This document shows positions 7,592 to 15,996 of a stretch of DNA of 64,000 nucleotides, one piece after another. The position numbers were made by a program, and so were the translations under genes. The stretch spans positions 930,001 through 994,000 of the forward strand of contig NZ_BAAAZR010000002.1 in the NCBI RefSeq assembly GCF_039537005.1. The letters are read 5' to 3'. The DNA is from Sphaerisporangium flaviroseum. GTDB taxonomy: Bacteria > Actinomycetota > Actinomycetes > Streptosporangiales > Streptosporangiaceae. The notes beneath the pieces were generated by a model. It was not told the DNA's origin, made no database searches, and saw nothing but the letters and a program-made list of their open reading frames with translations. Numbering within the stretch: position 1 is the stretch's first letter; every line of letters starts with the position of its first letter.

Positions 7592-9742
7592 TCACTGGTA
7601 GACGCGGACGTAGTCGACGAGCATCCTTTGCGGGAAGACGGTGGTGGCGTCGGGCGGGCCTGGCCAGTCTCCGCCGACGGCGTTGTTGAGGATGATGAAG
7701 AACGGGTGGTCGAAGACCCACGGCCCGCGCGTCGCCTCCAGCGTCGCCCGGTCGACCGTGTGGATGGTGTTGCCGTCGACCGTGAACCTCATGCCCTGGC
7801 TGTTCCAGTCGACCGCGAAGACGTGGAAGCCGCTCGCGAAGTCACCGGAGATGGAGTACGGCGAGCCGAAGCCGCCGCCGCCGAAGTAGGCGGGCGCGTG
7901 GATGGTGGAGTAGACGGTCTGCGGCTCCCGGCCGAGGTGCTCCATGATGTCGATCTCGCCGACGTACGGCCAGGGCCTGCCCTGGTCGAAGAAGTCGGCG
8001 CCGAGCATCCAGAACGCCGGCCACAGGCCCTTGGTCCCCGACACCTTGATCCTGGCCTCGACCCGGCCGTAGGTGAAGGTGAACTTGCCGTAGGTGTTGA
8101 TCCGGGAGGAGGTGTACTGGCAGGGGCCGCCCGGGCAGGACGAGCCCGCGGTGGTCTGCCTGCGAGCCTCCATCACGAGGCTGCCGGCGCCGTCCGTCGA
8201 GGCGTTGTCGTTGTTGGTGTAGTACTGAAGCTCGTTGTTGACGCCGGGGCCGATCTCGGGCCTCCACTTGGCCGCGTCCGGCTTGGTGCCGGCCGGGCCG
8301 TTGAACTCGTCGCTCCAGACCAGCTGCGGGGGGTTACGCGGGTCGGGCGGGAGCGGTGGCGGGGTGATGGGGGCGCCGCCGGTGCCGTAGACCTGGAACT
8401 CCCACAGCGAGTAGCCGTAGGCGGTGGCCCGCTGCGTGCCGTACATCCGGACGTACCGCCCGGTGCCGTTCACGGTGAGGGTCTGCTTGAAGCCGGTGCC
8501 GGTGGTGGTGGAGTAGATCGGGGTCCAGGTGACCGCGTCGGTGGAGGTCTGGATCTGGAAGGCCCTGGCGTAGGCCGGGTCCCACTGGAGCACGACCTTG
8601 TGGATCTGGGCGACGGCGCCGAGGTCGACGTAGATCCAGCCCGGGTCGACCCATCCGGTGGTGGAACTGGTCGCCCAGCGGGTCGCCGGGTCGCGGTCGA
8701 ACGCCTTGGCGGCCGTGCAGCCTCCGCAGTTCACGTCGTCCTGGGTGGTGGAGGCCACGCCGGGCCTGCCGTACGACAGGAGCCTGTCGCCACCGGGGTC
8801 GCCGGTCGGGGTGATGGTGGGAGTCGGGGTGGGCGTGGAGCCGGTGCCGGTGTGGACGGCCAGTTCGAACAGCGAGTACCCGTACGCCGTCGCCCGCTGT
8901 GTGCCGTACATGCGCACGTAGCGCCCGCTGCCGCTCACCGTGAGGTTCTGCGTGCCGCCGGTGCCGGTGGTGGTGGAGTAGATCGGGGTCCAGGTGGCGG
9001 CGTCGGTGGAGGTCTGGATCTGGAAGGCCCTGCCGTAGGCGGCCTCCCAGGTCAGGGTCACCCCGCAGATCTGCGTGACGGAGCCGAGGTCGACCTGGAT
9101 CCACTGCGGGTCGGTGAACCCGCTCGCCCAGCGGGTGCCGGCGTTGCCGTCGACCGCGTTGGCCGCGGCGAAGGCCACGCTCTCGGTGGAGGAGGCGGTG
9201 GCGGGGCGGCCCTGCGCTGCGTTGCCGGTGCCGCAGGCCGAGGGGGCTCCCGTCGAGCCGTAGACCTGGAACTCGAACAGCGAGAACCCGTACGCCGTCG
9301 CCCGCTGCGTGCCGTACATGCGCACGTAGCGCCCGGTTCCCGTCACGGCGAGGTCCTGCGTGCCGCCGGTGCCGGTGGTGGTGGAGTAGATCGGGGTCCA
9401 GGTGGCGGCGTCGGTGGAGGTCTGGATCTGGAAGGCCCTGCCGTAGGCGGCCTCCCAGTTCAGGACCACGCGGCTGATGGCGGCGCTCGCGCCGAGGTCG
9501 ACCTGGATCCACTGCGGGTCGGTGAACCCGCTCGCCCAGCGGGTGGCGGCGTTGCCGTCGACCGCGTTGGCCGCGGCGAAGGTGGCGTTCTCCGACGACG
9601 AGGCGGTGACCGTCTTGCCCTGTGACAGCAGGGCGTCGGCGGCCATGGCGGGGGCGAGGTGGAGGCAGGACATGATCACAACGATCGCGGTGGCGACGAG
9701 CAACCCCAAGCGGTAGCGGCTCGGGCTGCGGGAAGAACTCAC
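7592..9742 (-). CDS. Secreted GH16 endo-beta-glucanase with three F5/8C domains
   Basis: The product has 716 residues. Signal peptide 1-35 (AMA|A); three F5/8C (CBM32-like) domains about 36-163, 170-300 and 318-450, each ending in the pattern RYVRMYGTQRATAYG; Pro-rich linker; C-terminal GH16 catalytic domain about 465-716. The GH16 motif GEIDIMEH supplies nucleophile E596, helper D598 and acid/base E601. This bulge-containing form is typical of laminarinases and beta-1,3(4)-glucanases. It should release oligosaccharides taken up by the divergent ABC operon. The promoter has TTGACA and a LacI-type palindrome at the expected start of transcription. Domains 1 and 2 share long identical DNA stretches. 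Confidence 0.93.
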   Translation of the reverse strand: MSSSRSPSRYRLGLLVATAIVVIMSCLHLAPAMAADALLSQGKTVTASSSENATFAAANAVDGNAATRWASGFTDPQWIQVDLGASAAISRVVLNWEAAYGRAFQIQTSTDAATWTPIYSTTTGTGGTQDLAVTGTGRYVRMYGTQRATAYGFSLFEFQVYGSTGAPSACGTGNAAQGRPATASSTESVAFAAANAVDGNAGTRWASGFTDPQWIQVDLGSVTQICGVTLTWEAAYGRAFQIQTSTDAATWTPIYSTTTGTGGTQNLTVSGSGRYVRMYGTQRATAYGYSLFELAVHTGTGSTPTPTPTITPTGDPGGDRLLSYGRPGVASTTQDDVNCGGCTAAKAFDRDPATRWATSSTTGWVDPGWIYVDLGAVAQIHKVVLQWDPAYARAFQIQTSTDAVTWTPIYSTTTGTGFKQTLTVNGTGRYVRMYGTQRATAYGYSLWEFQVYGTGGAPITPPPLPPDPRNPPQLVWSDEFNGPAGTKPDAAKWRPEIGPGVNNELQYYTNNDNASTDGAGSLVMEARRQTTAGSSCPGGPCQYTSSRINTYGKFTFTYGRVEARIKVSGTKGLWPAFWMLGADFFDQGRPWPYVGEIDIMEHLGREPQTVYSTIHAPAYFGGGGFGSPYSISGDFASGFHVFAVDWNSQGMRFTVDGNTIHTVDRATLEATRGPWVFDHPFFIILNNAVGGDWPGPPDATTVFPQRMLVDYVRVYQ

Positions 9743-9771
9743 GGCGTCTCCTCGTCAGGCAGGGGGGTTCG

Positions 9772-9783
9772 GGGAGCGCTCCC
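9772..9783. promoter_or_regulatory. LacI/CebR-type operator O1
   Basis: Perfect 12-bp palindrome GGGAGCGCTCCC just downstream of the GH16 promoter -10 region. It matches the core of the actinomycete cellulose-regulator operator (CebR/CelR type, TGGGAGCGCTCCCA). Confidence 0.88.
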
Positions 9784-9791
9784 GGAGACCG

Positions 9792-9834
9792 AGAGTGCGC
9801 TTTTGTGTAAGGAGCTGTCAAGGGCCCAATTAAC
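9792..9834 (-). promoter_or_regulatory. GH16 promoter, shared cassette
   Basis: On the minus strand, TTGACA (9821-9816), 18 nt, then CACTCT (9797-9792), then 8 nt to operator O1. The 19 bp at 9834-9816, including the -35 box, are identical to 18019-18037 upstream of the DUF1996 gene, with the same spacing to -10 and operator. Confidence 0.7.
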
Positions 9835-9882
9835 TCGAAAGAAACCTTCCTCACACCCCTCCGCCACCCACGATGCAGAGCT

Positions 9883-9894
9883 GAGAGCGCTCTC
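9883..9894. promoter_or_regulatory. LacI/CebR-type operator O2 (variant)
   Basis: Perfect palindrome GAGAGCGCTCTC between the two divergent promoters, with both arms changed from GGG to GAG. Possibly an auxiliary site for looping, or preferred by the second LacI paralogue. Confidence 0.72.
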
Positions 9895-9954
9895 TCTATG
9901 TTCCCGAAAGGTTCGATCGGCGCCGCTGAGCTGAGTAAACGGTGCGAGAAATAT

Positions 9955-9966
9955 GAGAGCGCTCCC
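9955..9966. promoter_or_regulatory. LacI/CebR-type operator O3 (hybrid)
   Basis: GAGAGCGCTCCC combines one variant arm and one consensus arm. It lies 72 bp from O2 and 102 bp from O4. Confidence 0.72.
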
Positions 9967-10021
9967 TTGCGCGGAGGTTGATCCGGAGCCCAGGTCACGA
10001 CGATCGTTACGTGCGAACCCG

Positions 10022-10051
10022 TTGACACGAGGGGCTGAACGGAATGACCCT
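10022..10051 (+). promoter_or_regulatory. Promoter of the sugar ABC operon
   Basis: TTGACA at 10022-10027 and a weak -10 (GACCCT, 10046-10051) with 18-nt spacing, just upstream of operator O4. The -10 assignment is by eye and by analogy with the GH16 promoter. Confidence 0.5.
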
Positions 10052-10056
10052 TCTGA

Positions 10057-10068
10057 GGGAGCGCTCCC
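10057..10068. promoter_or_regulatory. LacI/CebR-type operator O4
   Basis: GGGAGCGCTCCC, extended to 14 bp (10056-10069) as a perfect palindrome. It lies between the putative -10 and the start of the binding-protein gene, a repressing position. Confidence 0.88.
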
Positions 10069-10103
10069 TTCATGATCGTTTAATAACCCCCCAGGGAGGG
10101 TCT

Positions 10104-11408
10104 ATGGGCAAGCTTCGCCCGGGGATGGTCACCCCGCTGCTCGCCGCTGTTCTGGCCGTTGGCGTGACCGCCTGCGGCGGCGGTGGCGCCGCCGGTACCG
10201 GTGCCTCGTCAGGCGCCGCCCAGCCGGCCGAGAAGATCAAGCTGACCGTCGCGCTGTTCAGCGACTTCCACTTCGCGCCGCTGTACGAGGAGTTCAAGAA
10301 GACGCACCCGAACGTCGAGATCGTCGAGCGCCGGGCGCAGTTCAACGACCACCACAAGAACCTCACCACGCAGCTGGCCACGGGGGCGGGGGCCGCGGAC
10401 GTCGAGGCCGTCGAGGCCGGTTACATCGCGACCTTCAGTCCGCTGGCCGACAAGTTCTACAACCTCAACGACTACGGCCTGGCCAAGCGGCAGGGCGACT
10501 ACCTCGACTGGAAGTGGAAGCAGGGCCTGTCGCCCGACGGCTCCAAGCTGCTGGGCCTCGGCACCGACGTCGGCGGCCTCGCCATGTGCTACCGCACCGA
10601 CCTGTTCAAGAAGGCCGGGCTGCCGACCGACCGTGAAGAGGTGTCGAAGCTCTGGCCGACGTGGGAGGCCTACCTGGAAGCGGGGAAGAAGTTCGTCGCC
10701 GCCAAGGGGTCGGGCGCCAAGTGGTTCGACGGACCGGGTGAGAACTTCCGCGCCATGGTCGAGCAGGCCCCGGTCGGCTTCTACGACGAGCAGAACACCA
10801 TCGTCGCGGGCACGAATCCCGACGTGAAGAAGGCCTGGGACCTGTCGGTGCAGATGATCCAGGCCGACGAGTCGGCCAAGCTGCTGGCCTTCAGCCCGCC
10901 GTGGAACACCGGCCTCACCAAGGGGTCGTTCGCCACCATCGTCTGCCCCTCGTGGAAGACCGGCAGCATCAAGGACGCCGCCCCCACCACGGCCGGCAAG
11001 TGGGACGTGGCCGCGGTGCCGGGCGGCGGTGGCGGCAACCAGGGCGGCACCCACCTGATGGCTCCCAAGCAGGGCAAGCATCCCAAGGAGGCGGCGGAGC
11101 TCATCGACCTGCTGACCACCAAGGACAGCCAGCTGAAGCTGTTCTCCGAGGCCGGGGCACTTCCTTCGATCCCGGCGCTCTACGACGACCCGGCGATCAC
11201 AGGGTTCACCAACCCGTTCTTCAACGACGCCCCGACCGGGAAGATCTTCACGGACGCGGCCAAGGCGCTCAAGCCGCAGCACGAAGGACCGAAGTCCGGT
11301 GACGTCCGCCAGGCGTTCGACAACGGCCTGCAGCGCATCGAGCAGGGTAAGCAGTCGCCAGAGGAAGCGTGGGCACAGGTGCTCAAGGATCTCGAGAGGA
11401 TCAAGTAG
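10104..11408 (+). CDS. ABC transporter sugar-binding lipoprotein
   Basis: The product has 434 residues. ATG 10104 is chosen over an in-frame ATG at 10044 because GGGAGG lies four nt upstream and the lipoprotein signal then starts at residue 1, while the upstream start would fall in the operator region. Lipobox VTAC is followed by a Gly/Ala linker. The body is a family-1 extracellular solute-binding fold, with ITVA-like KIKLTVALFSDFH, ADVEAVEAGYIATF and GGGNQGGTHLMAPK stretches. It should bind an oligosaccharide, probably a beta-glucan disaccharide or oligomer given the GH16 and GH1 neighbours, and deliver it to the two permeases downstream. A hairpin and repeat array follow the stop. Confidence 0.93.
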   Translation: MGKLRPGMVTPLLAAVLAVGVTACGGGGAAGTGASSGAAQPAEKIKLTVALFSDFHFAPLYEEFKKTHPNVEIVERRAQFNDHHKNLTTQLATGAGAADVEAVEAGYIATFSPLADKFYNLNDYGLAKRQGDYLDWKWKQGLSPDGSKLLGLGTDVGGLAMCYRTDLFKKAGLPTDREEVSKLWPTWEAYLEAGKKFVAAKGSGAKWFDGPGENFRAMVEQAPVGFYDEQNTIVAGTNPDVKKAWDLSVQMIQADESAKLLAFSPPWNTGLTKGSFATIVCPSWKTGSIKDAAPTTAGKWDVAAVPGGGGGNQGGTHLMAPKQGKHPKEAAELIDLLTTKDSQLKLFSEAGALPSIPALYDDPAITGFTNPFFNDAPTGKIFTDAAKALKPQHEGPKSGDVRQAFDNGLQRIEQGKQSPEEAWAQVLKDLERIK

Positions 11409-11422
11409 CCCGCCGGATGTGC

Positions 11423-11449
11423 GGCCGGTCCGGATCCACCGGACCGGCC
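11423..11449 (+). terminator. Hairpin after the binding-protein gene (partial terminator)
   Basis: Perfect 11-bp arms (11423-11433 and 11439-11449) with a 5-nt loop, 14 bp after the stop. It probably lowers read-through into the permease genes, keeping the binding protein in excess. Confidence 0.65.
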
Positions 11450-11548
11450 AGGCGCCTCCCGGATCCGCGGGCAGGTGCTTGATCCGGTCGCCCGCCCTTC
11501 CCTTTGGTGGCGGGGCGGCGGACCCCCGTCCTCCCGCCAGCGAGGGGT

Positions 11549-11690
11549 GGCGGATTTCCCCGCCCTTCCGTCCTGCGGAAACGGCGCTGGATTCTCCCGC
11601 CCTTCCGTCGCGGAAACGGCGGCGGATCGCCCCGCCTTCCGTCCCGCGGAAACGGCGGCGGATCTCCGCCCTTCCGCCTCCAGCGGGAAG
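11549..11690 (+). repeat. Four imperfect ~35-bp hairpin-forming tandem repeats
   Basis: Units begin at 11549, 11583, 11618 and 11654. Each carries the order GGCGGAT, CCCGCC, TTCCGTC and, in the first three, GCGGAAAC. TTCCG/CGGAA and CCGCC/GGCGG can pair, so successive stem-loops form in the mRNA. The array fills most of the 334-bp gap between the binding protein and the first permease. No gene is seen in this gap. Confidence 0.85.
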
Positions 11691-11742
11691 GCGGCGAACC
11701 CCCGCTCCCGCCCGACTCGATGCCCTGCCGAAAGGAGCTGCC

Positions 11743-12717
11743 ATGGCCACCCGCGCCCCCGACAACCTGGCGGCGATCCCGCCTTCCCCGCCGGCGCGGC
11801 CACGTCCCCCGTCCCACCGGCGCCATCTGGCCCACCGGATGGACGTCAAGGCCTCGCCGTACGCCTACGTCGCCCCGTTCTTCCTGCTGTTCTGCGCGTT
11901 CGGATTGTTCCCCCTGGCCTACACCGCCTGGGTCAGCCTGCACGACTGGACCCTGCTGTCCGACGTGCACAAGTTCGTGGGCCTGGACAACTTCACCGCG
12001 CTGCTCGGCGACGACTACTTCTGGAACGCCACGTTCAACACGCTGTCCATCGGCGTGCTGTCGACGGTGCCGCAGCTCCTGCTGGCCATCTGGCTGGCCC
12101 ACCTGCTGAACCGCCCGCTGCGGGCCCAGACGCTGTTCCGGGTGACGCTGCTGCTGCCGAACGTCACCAGCGTGGTGGCGGTCGTGGTCATCTTCAGCCA
12201 GCTCTTCGGCCGTGACTTCGGCATGATCAACTGGGTGCTGTCCTGGGTCGGCGTCGATGCCGTCGACTGGAACGCCGGAACCGCCACCTCGCACGTCGCG
12301 ATCTCTATCATGATCATGTGGCGGTGGACGGGTTACAACGCGCTGATCTTCCTCGCCGCCATGCAGGCGGTGCCCCGGGAGCTGTACGAGGCCGCGACCA
12401 TCGACGGCGCGAGCGGCTTCACGCAGCTCCGCAAGATCACCGTGCCGATGATCCGGCCCACGATCGTCTTCGTGGTCATCACCTCCACCATCGGCGCCAT
12501 GCAGATCCTCGCCGAACCGCTGCTGTTCGGCACCTACAGCATCACCGGCGGCCCGGACCGGCAGTACCAGACGCTGTCGCTGTTCATCTACGAGTACTTC
12601 ACCAAGCTGGACTTCGGCTACGCCTCCGCCGTCTCCTGGATGATGTTCCTGTTCATCGTCGTCGTCGCGGCCGTCAACTACCTGCTGACCCGCCGGACGA
12701 GAGGAAGCCTGACGTGA
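11743..12717 (+). CDS. Sugar ABC transporter permease (MalF/UgpA type)
   Basis: The product has 324 residues, starting at ATG 11743 with AAAGGAG six nt upstream. After a Pro-rich cytoplasmic N-terminus come six predicted membrane helices. The EAA loop reads EAATIDGASGFTQLRKITVP, the contact point for the ATPase. It is the first of a permease pair and overlaps the second by 4 bp (GTGA at 12714). No ATP-binding subunit is encoded in the cluster; actinomycete CUT1 importers commonly borrow the shared MsiK ATPase, so that is inferred here. Confidence 0.93.
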   Translation: MATRAPDNLAAIPPSPPARPRPPSHRRHLAHRMDVKASPYAYVAPFFLLFCAFGLFPLAYTAWVSLHDWTLLSDVHKFVGLDNFTALLGDDYFWNATFNTLSIGVLSTVPQLLLAIWLAHLLNRPLRAQTLFRVTLLLPNVTSVVAVVVIFSQLFGRDFGMINWVLSWVGVDAVDWNAGTATSHVAISIMIMWRWTGYNALIFLAAMQAVPRELYEAATIDGASGFTQLRKITVPMIRPTIVFVVITSTIGAMQILAEPLLFGTYSITGGPDRQYQTLSLFIYEYFTKLDFGYASAVSWMMFLFIVVVAAVNYLLTRRTRGSLT

Positions 12718-13547
12718 ACCCCCGCCTCGGATCCGGCACGGCCCGCAAGCTGACCTACCTCACCCTGCTGGCGGTGGCGTTCTTCTCCGCGCTCCCGCTG
12801 TACTACAGCGTGGTGGTCGCGTCCCGCGACAACTCGGCGCTGGCCGACGTGCCGCCTCCGCTCATCCCGGGCGGCAACCTGTTCGCCAACGTGGCCCGGG
12901 TCTTCGACACCGTGCCCTTCGCCCTGGCCCTGATGAACTCGGTGCTGGTCTCCGGCGCGATCGCGATCTCGGTCATGTTCTTCTCCACCCTGGCCGGGTT
13001 CGCCTTCGCCAAGCTGCGCTTCCGCGGCGGCAGGGCGCTGCTGGTGCTGACCGTCGCGACGATGATGGTCCCGACCCAGCTCGGCATCATCCCGCTGTAC
13101 CTGCTCATGGTGAAGCTGGAGTGGACCGGCTCGATGTACGCGCTGGTGGTCCCCGCCCTCGTCAGCGCCTTCGGCGTGTTCTTCATGACGCAGTACCTGT
13201 CGCGGGCGCTGCCGACCGAGCTGCTGGAGGCCGGCCGGGTCGACGGCTGCACCACCTGGGGCCTGTTCTGGCACGTGGTCATCCCCGCCGCGCGCCCCGC
13301 GGCGGCCGTGCTCGGCATGCTGACGTTCATGTCCGCCTGGAACGACTACTTCTGGCCCCTGGTGGTGCTGACCCCGGAGAACCCGACCGTGCAGGTCGCG
13401 TTGTCCACGCTTGCCGCCGGATACGTCAGCGACTACGCGCTCAGCCTGACCGGCACCGCACTGGGCACGCTGCCGCTGGTCATCGTGTTCGCCCTGCTCG
13501 GCAAGCAGATCATCGGAGGAATCATGCAAGGAGCTGTGAAGGGATGA
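12714..13547 (+). CDS. Sugar ABC transporter permease (MalG/UgpE type)
   Basis: The product has 277 residues. The GTG start at 12714 overlaps the previous stop. Six predicted membrane segments; the EAA motif EAGRVDGCTTWGLFWHVVIP is followed by the MalG-type C-terminal part. It pairs with the upstream permease to import the oligosaccharide. Its end overlaps the beta-glucosidase start by 4 bp (ATGA), so transport and hydrolysis genes are translationally coupled. Confidence 0.93.
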   Translation: MNPRLGSGTARKLTYLTLLAVAFFSALPLYYSVVVASRDNSALADVPPPLIPGGNLFANVARVFDTVPFALALMNSVLVSGAIAISVMFFSTLAGFAFAKLRFRGGRALLVLTVATMMVPTQLGIIPLYLLMVKLEWTGSMYALVVPALVSAFGVFFMTQYLSRALPTELLEAGRVDGCTTWGLFWHVVIPAARPAAAVLGMLTFMSAWNDYFWPLVVLTPENPTVQVALSTLAAGYVSDYALSLTGTALGTLPLVIVFALLGKQIIGGIMQGAVKG

Positions 13548-14986
13548 CCATGACCGTCACCACTCGGGGGACCCTGCCTTCATATTCGACGGAGGGACGG
13601 GCGGTCTTCCCTGAAGGCTTCATCTGGGGCGCGGCGACCGCGTCCTACCAGATCGAGGGGGCGGCCAGGGACGACGGCCGCGGCCCGTCGGTCTGGGACA
13701 CCTTCTCCCGCACGCCCGGCAAGGTCGCCTTCGGGCACACCGGCGACGTGGCCTGCGACCACTACCACCGCTATCCCGACGACGTCCGGCTCATGGCGGA
13801 CCTCGGCCTCGGCGCCTACCGGTTCTCCATCTCCTGGCCGCGCGTGCAGCCCGACGGGACCGGGCCGACCAACACGCGGGGCCTGGACTTCTACGACCGG
13901 CTCGTCGACGAGCTGGGCGCCGCCGGCATCACGCCGTACGTCACCCTCTACCACTGGGACCTGCCCCAGACGCTGGAGGACCGCGGCGGCTGGACGTCCA
14001 GGGACACGGCCTACCGGCTGGCCGACTACGCCGGAGCCGTCTACGCCCGGCTCGGAGACCGCGTCCGCAACTGGGCGACGCTGAACGAGCCCTGGGTCCA
14101 GGCGTTCCTCGGGTACGGATCCGGCGTGCACGCCCCGGGACGCCAGGACGCCGCCTCCGCGCTGCTCGCCTCGCACCACTTCCTGCTCGGGCACGGCCTG
14201 GCCGCCCAGACGCTCCGCGAGGCGGGCGCGCAGGAGATCATGCTGGTCATCAACTCCTCGCCGGTGCTGACCCCGGCCCAGGCGAACGACCCCGCCGCCG
14301 AGCCGTCCGAGGCCGACGCGGAGGCGGTGAACCGGGTGGACTGCCTGCTCAACCGGCAGATCCTCGACCCGGTGCTGCGCGGGCACTACCCGGCCGAAGT
14401 GCTGGAGATCGTGGAGCGGCACGCGGGTCTGGACCACATCCACGACGACGACCTGCGGACCATCCACCAGCCGACGGACGTGATCGGCGTCAACTACTAC
14501 AACCCCTGCATCGTGCGGTCGAGCCCGGGGGAGCCCGGCAACCCGGCCTTCCCCGGCACCGAGGACATCGAGTTCGCCACCCTCGACGTCCCGAAGACCG
14601 CCATGGAGTGGCCGATCGTCCCCACGGGGCTGTCCCGGCTGCTGCTGCGGCTGTCGCACGACTATCCCGAGGTCGGCCTGATGGTCACCGAGAACGGCGC
14701 CGCGTTCGACGACGTCGTGACCAGGACCGAGGCGGGGGAGCGGGTGCACGACATCGACCGCACCGCCTACCTCGACGCCCACCTGAGGGCCGTGCACGCC
14801 GCCGTCGAAGGAGGCGCCGACCTTCGTGGTTACCTGGTGTGGTCGCTGCTGGACAATTTCGAGTGGGCCGAGGGCTACCACCGCAGGTTCGGCATCGTCC
14901 ACGTCGACTTCGCCACCCAGCGGCGGCTGCTCAAGGACAGCGGGATGTGGTACGGCGGAGTCATCAGGGAGAATGGACTGGCATGA
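13544..14986 (+). CDS. GH1 beta-glucosidase
   Basis: The product has 480 residues, a full-length family GH1 enzyme with no signal peptide, so cytoplasmic. N-terminal signature FIWGAATASYQIEG (25-39); acid/base E182 in TLNEPW; nucleophile E383 in VTENGAAF; SWSLLDN-type end block with WSLLDNFEWAEGY. It should split imported beta-linked disaccharides or oligosaccharides (cellobiose or laminaribiose) to glucose. ATG 13544 overlaps the permease stop, and its own stop overlaps the start of the LacI regulator. A second ATG two codons later is also possible. Confidence 0.95.
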   Translation: MTMTVTTRGTLPSYSTEGRAVFPEGFIWGAATASYQIEGAARDDGRGPSVWDTFSRTPGKVAFGHTGDVACDHYHRYPDDVRLMADLGLGAYRFSISWPRVQPDGTGPTNTRGLDFYDRLVDELGAAGITPYVTLYHWDLPQTLEDRGGWTSRDTAYRLADYAGAVYARLGDRVRNWATLNEPWVQAFLGYGSGVHAPGRQDAASALLASHHFLLGHGLAAQTLREAGAQEIMLVINSSPVLTPAQANDPAAEPSEADAEAVNRVDCLLNRQILDPVLRGHYPAEVLEIVERHAGLDHIHDDDLRTIHQPTDVIGVNYYNPCIVRSSPGEPGNPAFPGTEDIEFATLDVPKTAMEWPIVPTGLSRLLLRLSHDYPEVGLMVTENGAAFDDVVTRTEAGERVHDIDRTAYLDAHLRAVHAAVEGGADLRGYLVWSLLDNFEWAEGYHRRFGIVHVDFATQRRLLKDSGMWYGGVIRENGLA

Positions 14987-15972
14987 GACGACCCACCTTG
15001 GAGGCGGTCGCCGCCCGGGCGGGGGTATCGAAGTCCAGCGTGTCACGGGTGGTCAACGGAGACGCCACGGTCACCCCGGCGATTCGCGACCTGGTGATCA
15101 AGGCCGTGCGCGAGCTCGGCTACGTGCCGAACGGGGCGGCCAGGAGCCTCGCGACCCAGCGGACCAACGCGGTCGCCGTGATCGTCTCCGACCCTCCGAA
15201 GGGCCTGGTCTGCGACGACCCGATGTTCTCCACGGTGGTCCGCACCATGAGCCGCCTGCTGGAGGCGGCGGGCAAGCAGGTCACGCTCATGCTCGCCGGG
15301 TCGCCGGAGAGCCAGCTCCGGGTGGAGCAGTTCGTGGCGGCCGGGCATGTGGCGGGGGTCATGCTGGTGTCGATGCACGGCGCCGACCCCCTGCCCGGAT
15401 CACTGGCCCGCATGGGCGTGCCGATGGTGTCGCTGGGCCGGTCCGTCTCCGGGGTGCCGTACGTCGACAACGACAACGTGGGCGGCGCGGCCGTGGCGGT
15501 GAGGTACCTGCACTCCCAGGGCAGGCGGCGGATCGCCACGATCACCGGCCCGCTCGACATGCTGGCCTCGCAGGACCGGCTCACGGGCTACCGCGAGACG
15601 CTGCGGGACACCGGGCGCCGGTCGATCGTGGCTCTCGGCGACTTCACCCGGATCTCCGGCGCCGAGGGCATGCGGCAGCTTCTCGACGACGACCCGGGTC
15701 TCGACGCCGTCTTCGCGGCGAACGACCTCATGGCCATCGGAGCCCTGCACGCCTTGCGCGAGGCGGGGCGCCGGGTGCCGGATGACGTGGCGGTGGTGGG
15801 CTTCGACGACATCGAGGCCGCCCTCTACACCGCACCGCCGCTGACGACGATCAGAAGTCCCATGGGGGACCAGGCCGCGGCCGCGGCGAGGCTGCTGCTC
15901 GGCCTGTTCGAAGGCGCGCCAGGCGATCCGGTCATCATGCCCAACGAGCTGGTGATCAGAGAGTCGGCGTAA
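14983..15972 (+). CDS. LacI family regulator 1 (CebR-like)
   Basis: The product has 329 residues: LacI helix-turn-helix at residues 2-52 (AARAGVSKSSVSRVVNG) and a periplasmic-binding-like effector domain from about 60 on, ending with the DDVAVVGFDDIEAA block. It is the last gene of the ABC/beta-glucosidase operon by ATGA overlap, the position of cebR in cellobiose clusters. It should bind the GGGAGCGCTCCC palindromes and be released by the disaccharide taken up. The effector is inferred, not seen. About two thirds of the sequence is shared with the next gene. Confidence 0.92.
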   Translation: MRRPTLEAVAARAGVSKSSVSRVVNGDATVTPAIRDLVIKAVRELGYVPNGAARSLATQRTNAVAVIVSDPPKGLVCDDPMFSTVVRTMSRLLEAAGKQVTLMLAGSPESQLRVEQFVAAGHVAGVMLVSMHGADPLPGSLARMGVPMVSLGRSVSGVPYVDNDNVGGAAVAVRYLHSQGRRRIATITGPLDMLASQDRLTGYRETLRDTGRRSIVALGDFTRISGAEGMRQLLDDDPGLDAVFAANDLMAIGALHALREAGRRVPDDVAVVGFDDIEAALYTAPPLTTIRSPMGDQAAAAARLLLGLFEGAPGDPVIMPNELVIRESA

Positions 15973-15996
15973 ATCATCATCGTGGAGGGCACTGGT

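Noticed and set aside
4667..9625. A 1652-codon open frame on the plus strand
   Set aside because: It lies antisense to the three secreted enzyme genes and reads as Gly/Val/Arg/Asp-rich text typical of the opposite strand of high-GC genes; no domain and no ribosome-binding site.
11549..11690. Possible CRISPR array
   Set aside because: Units are contiguous with no unique spacers, and there are no cas genes; it is an imperfect minisatellite.
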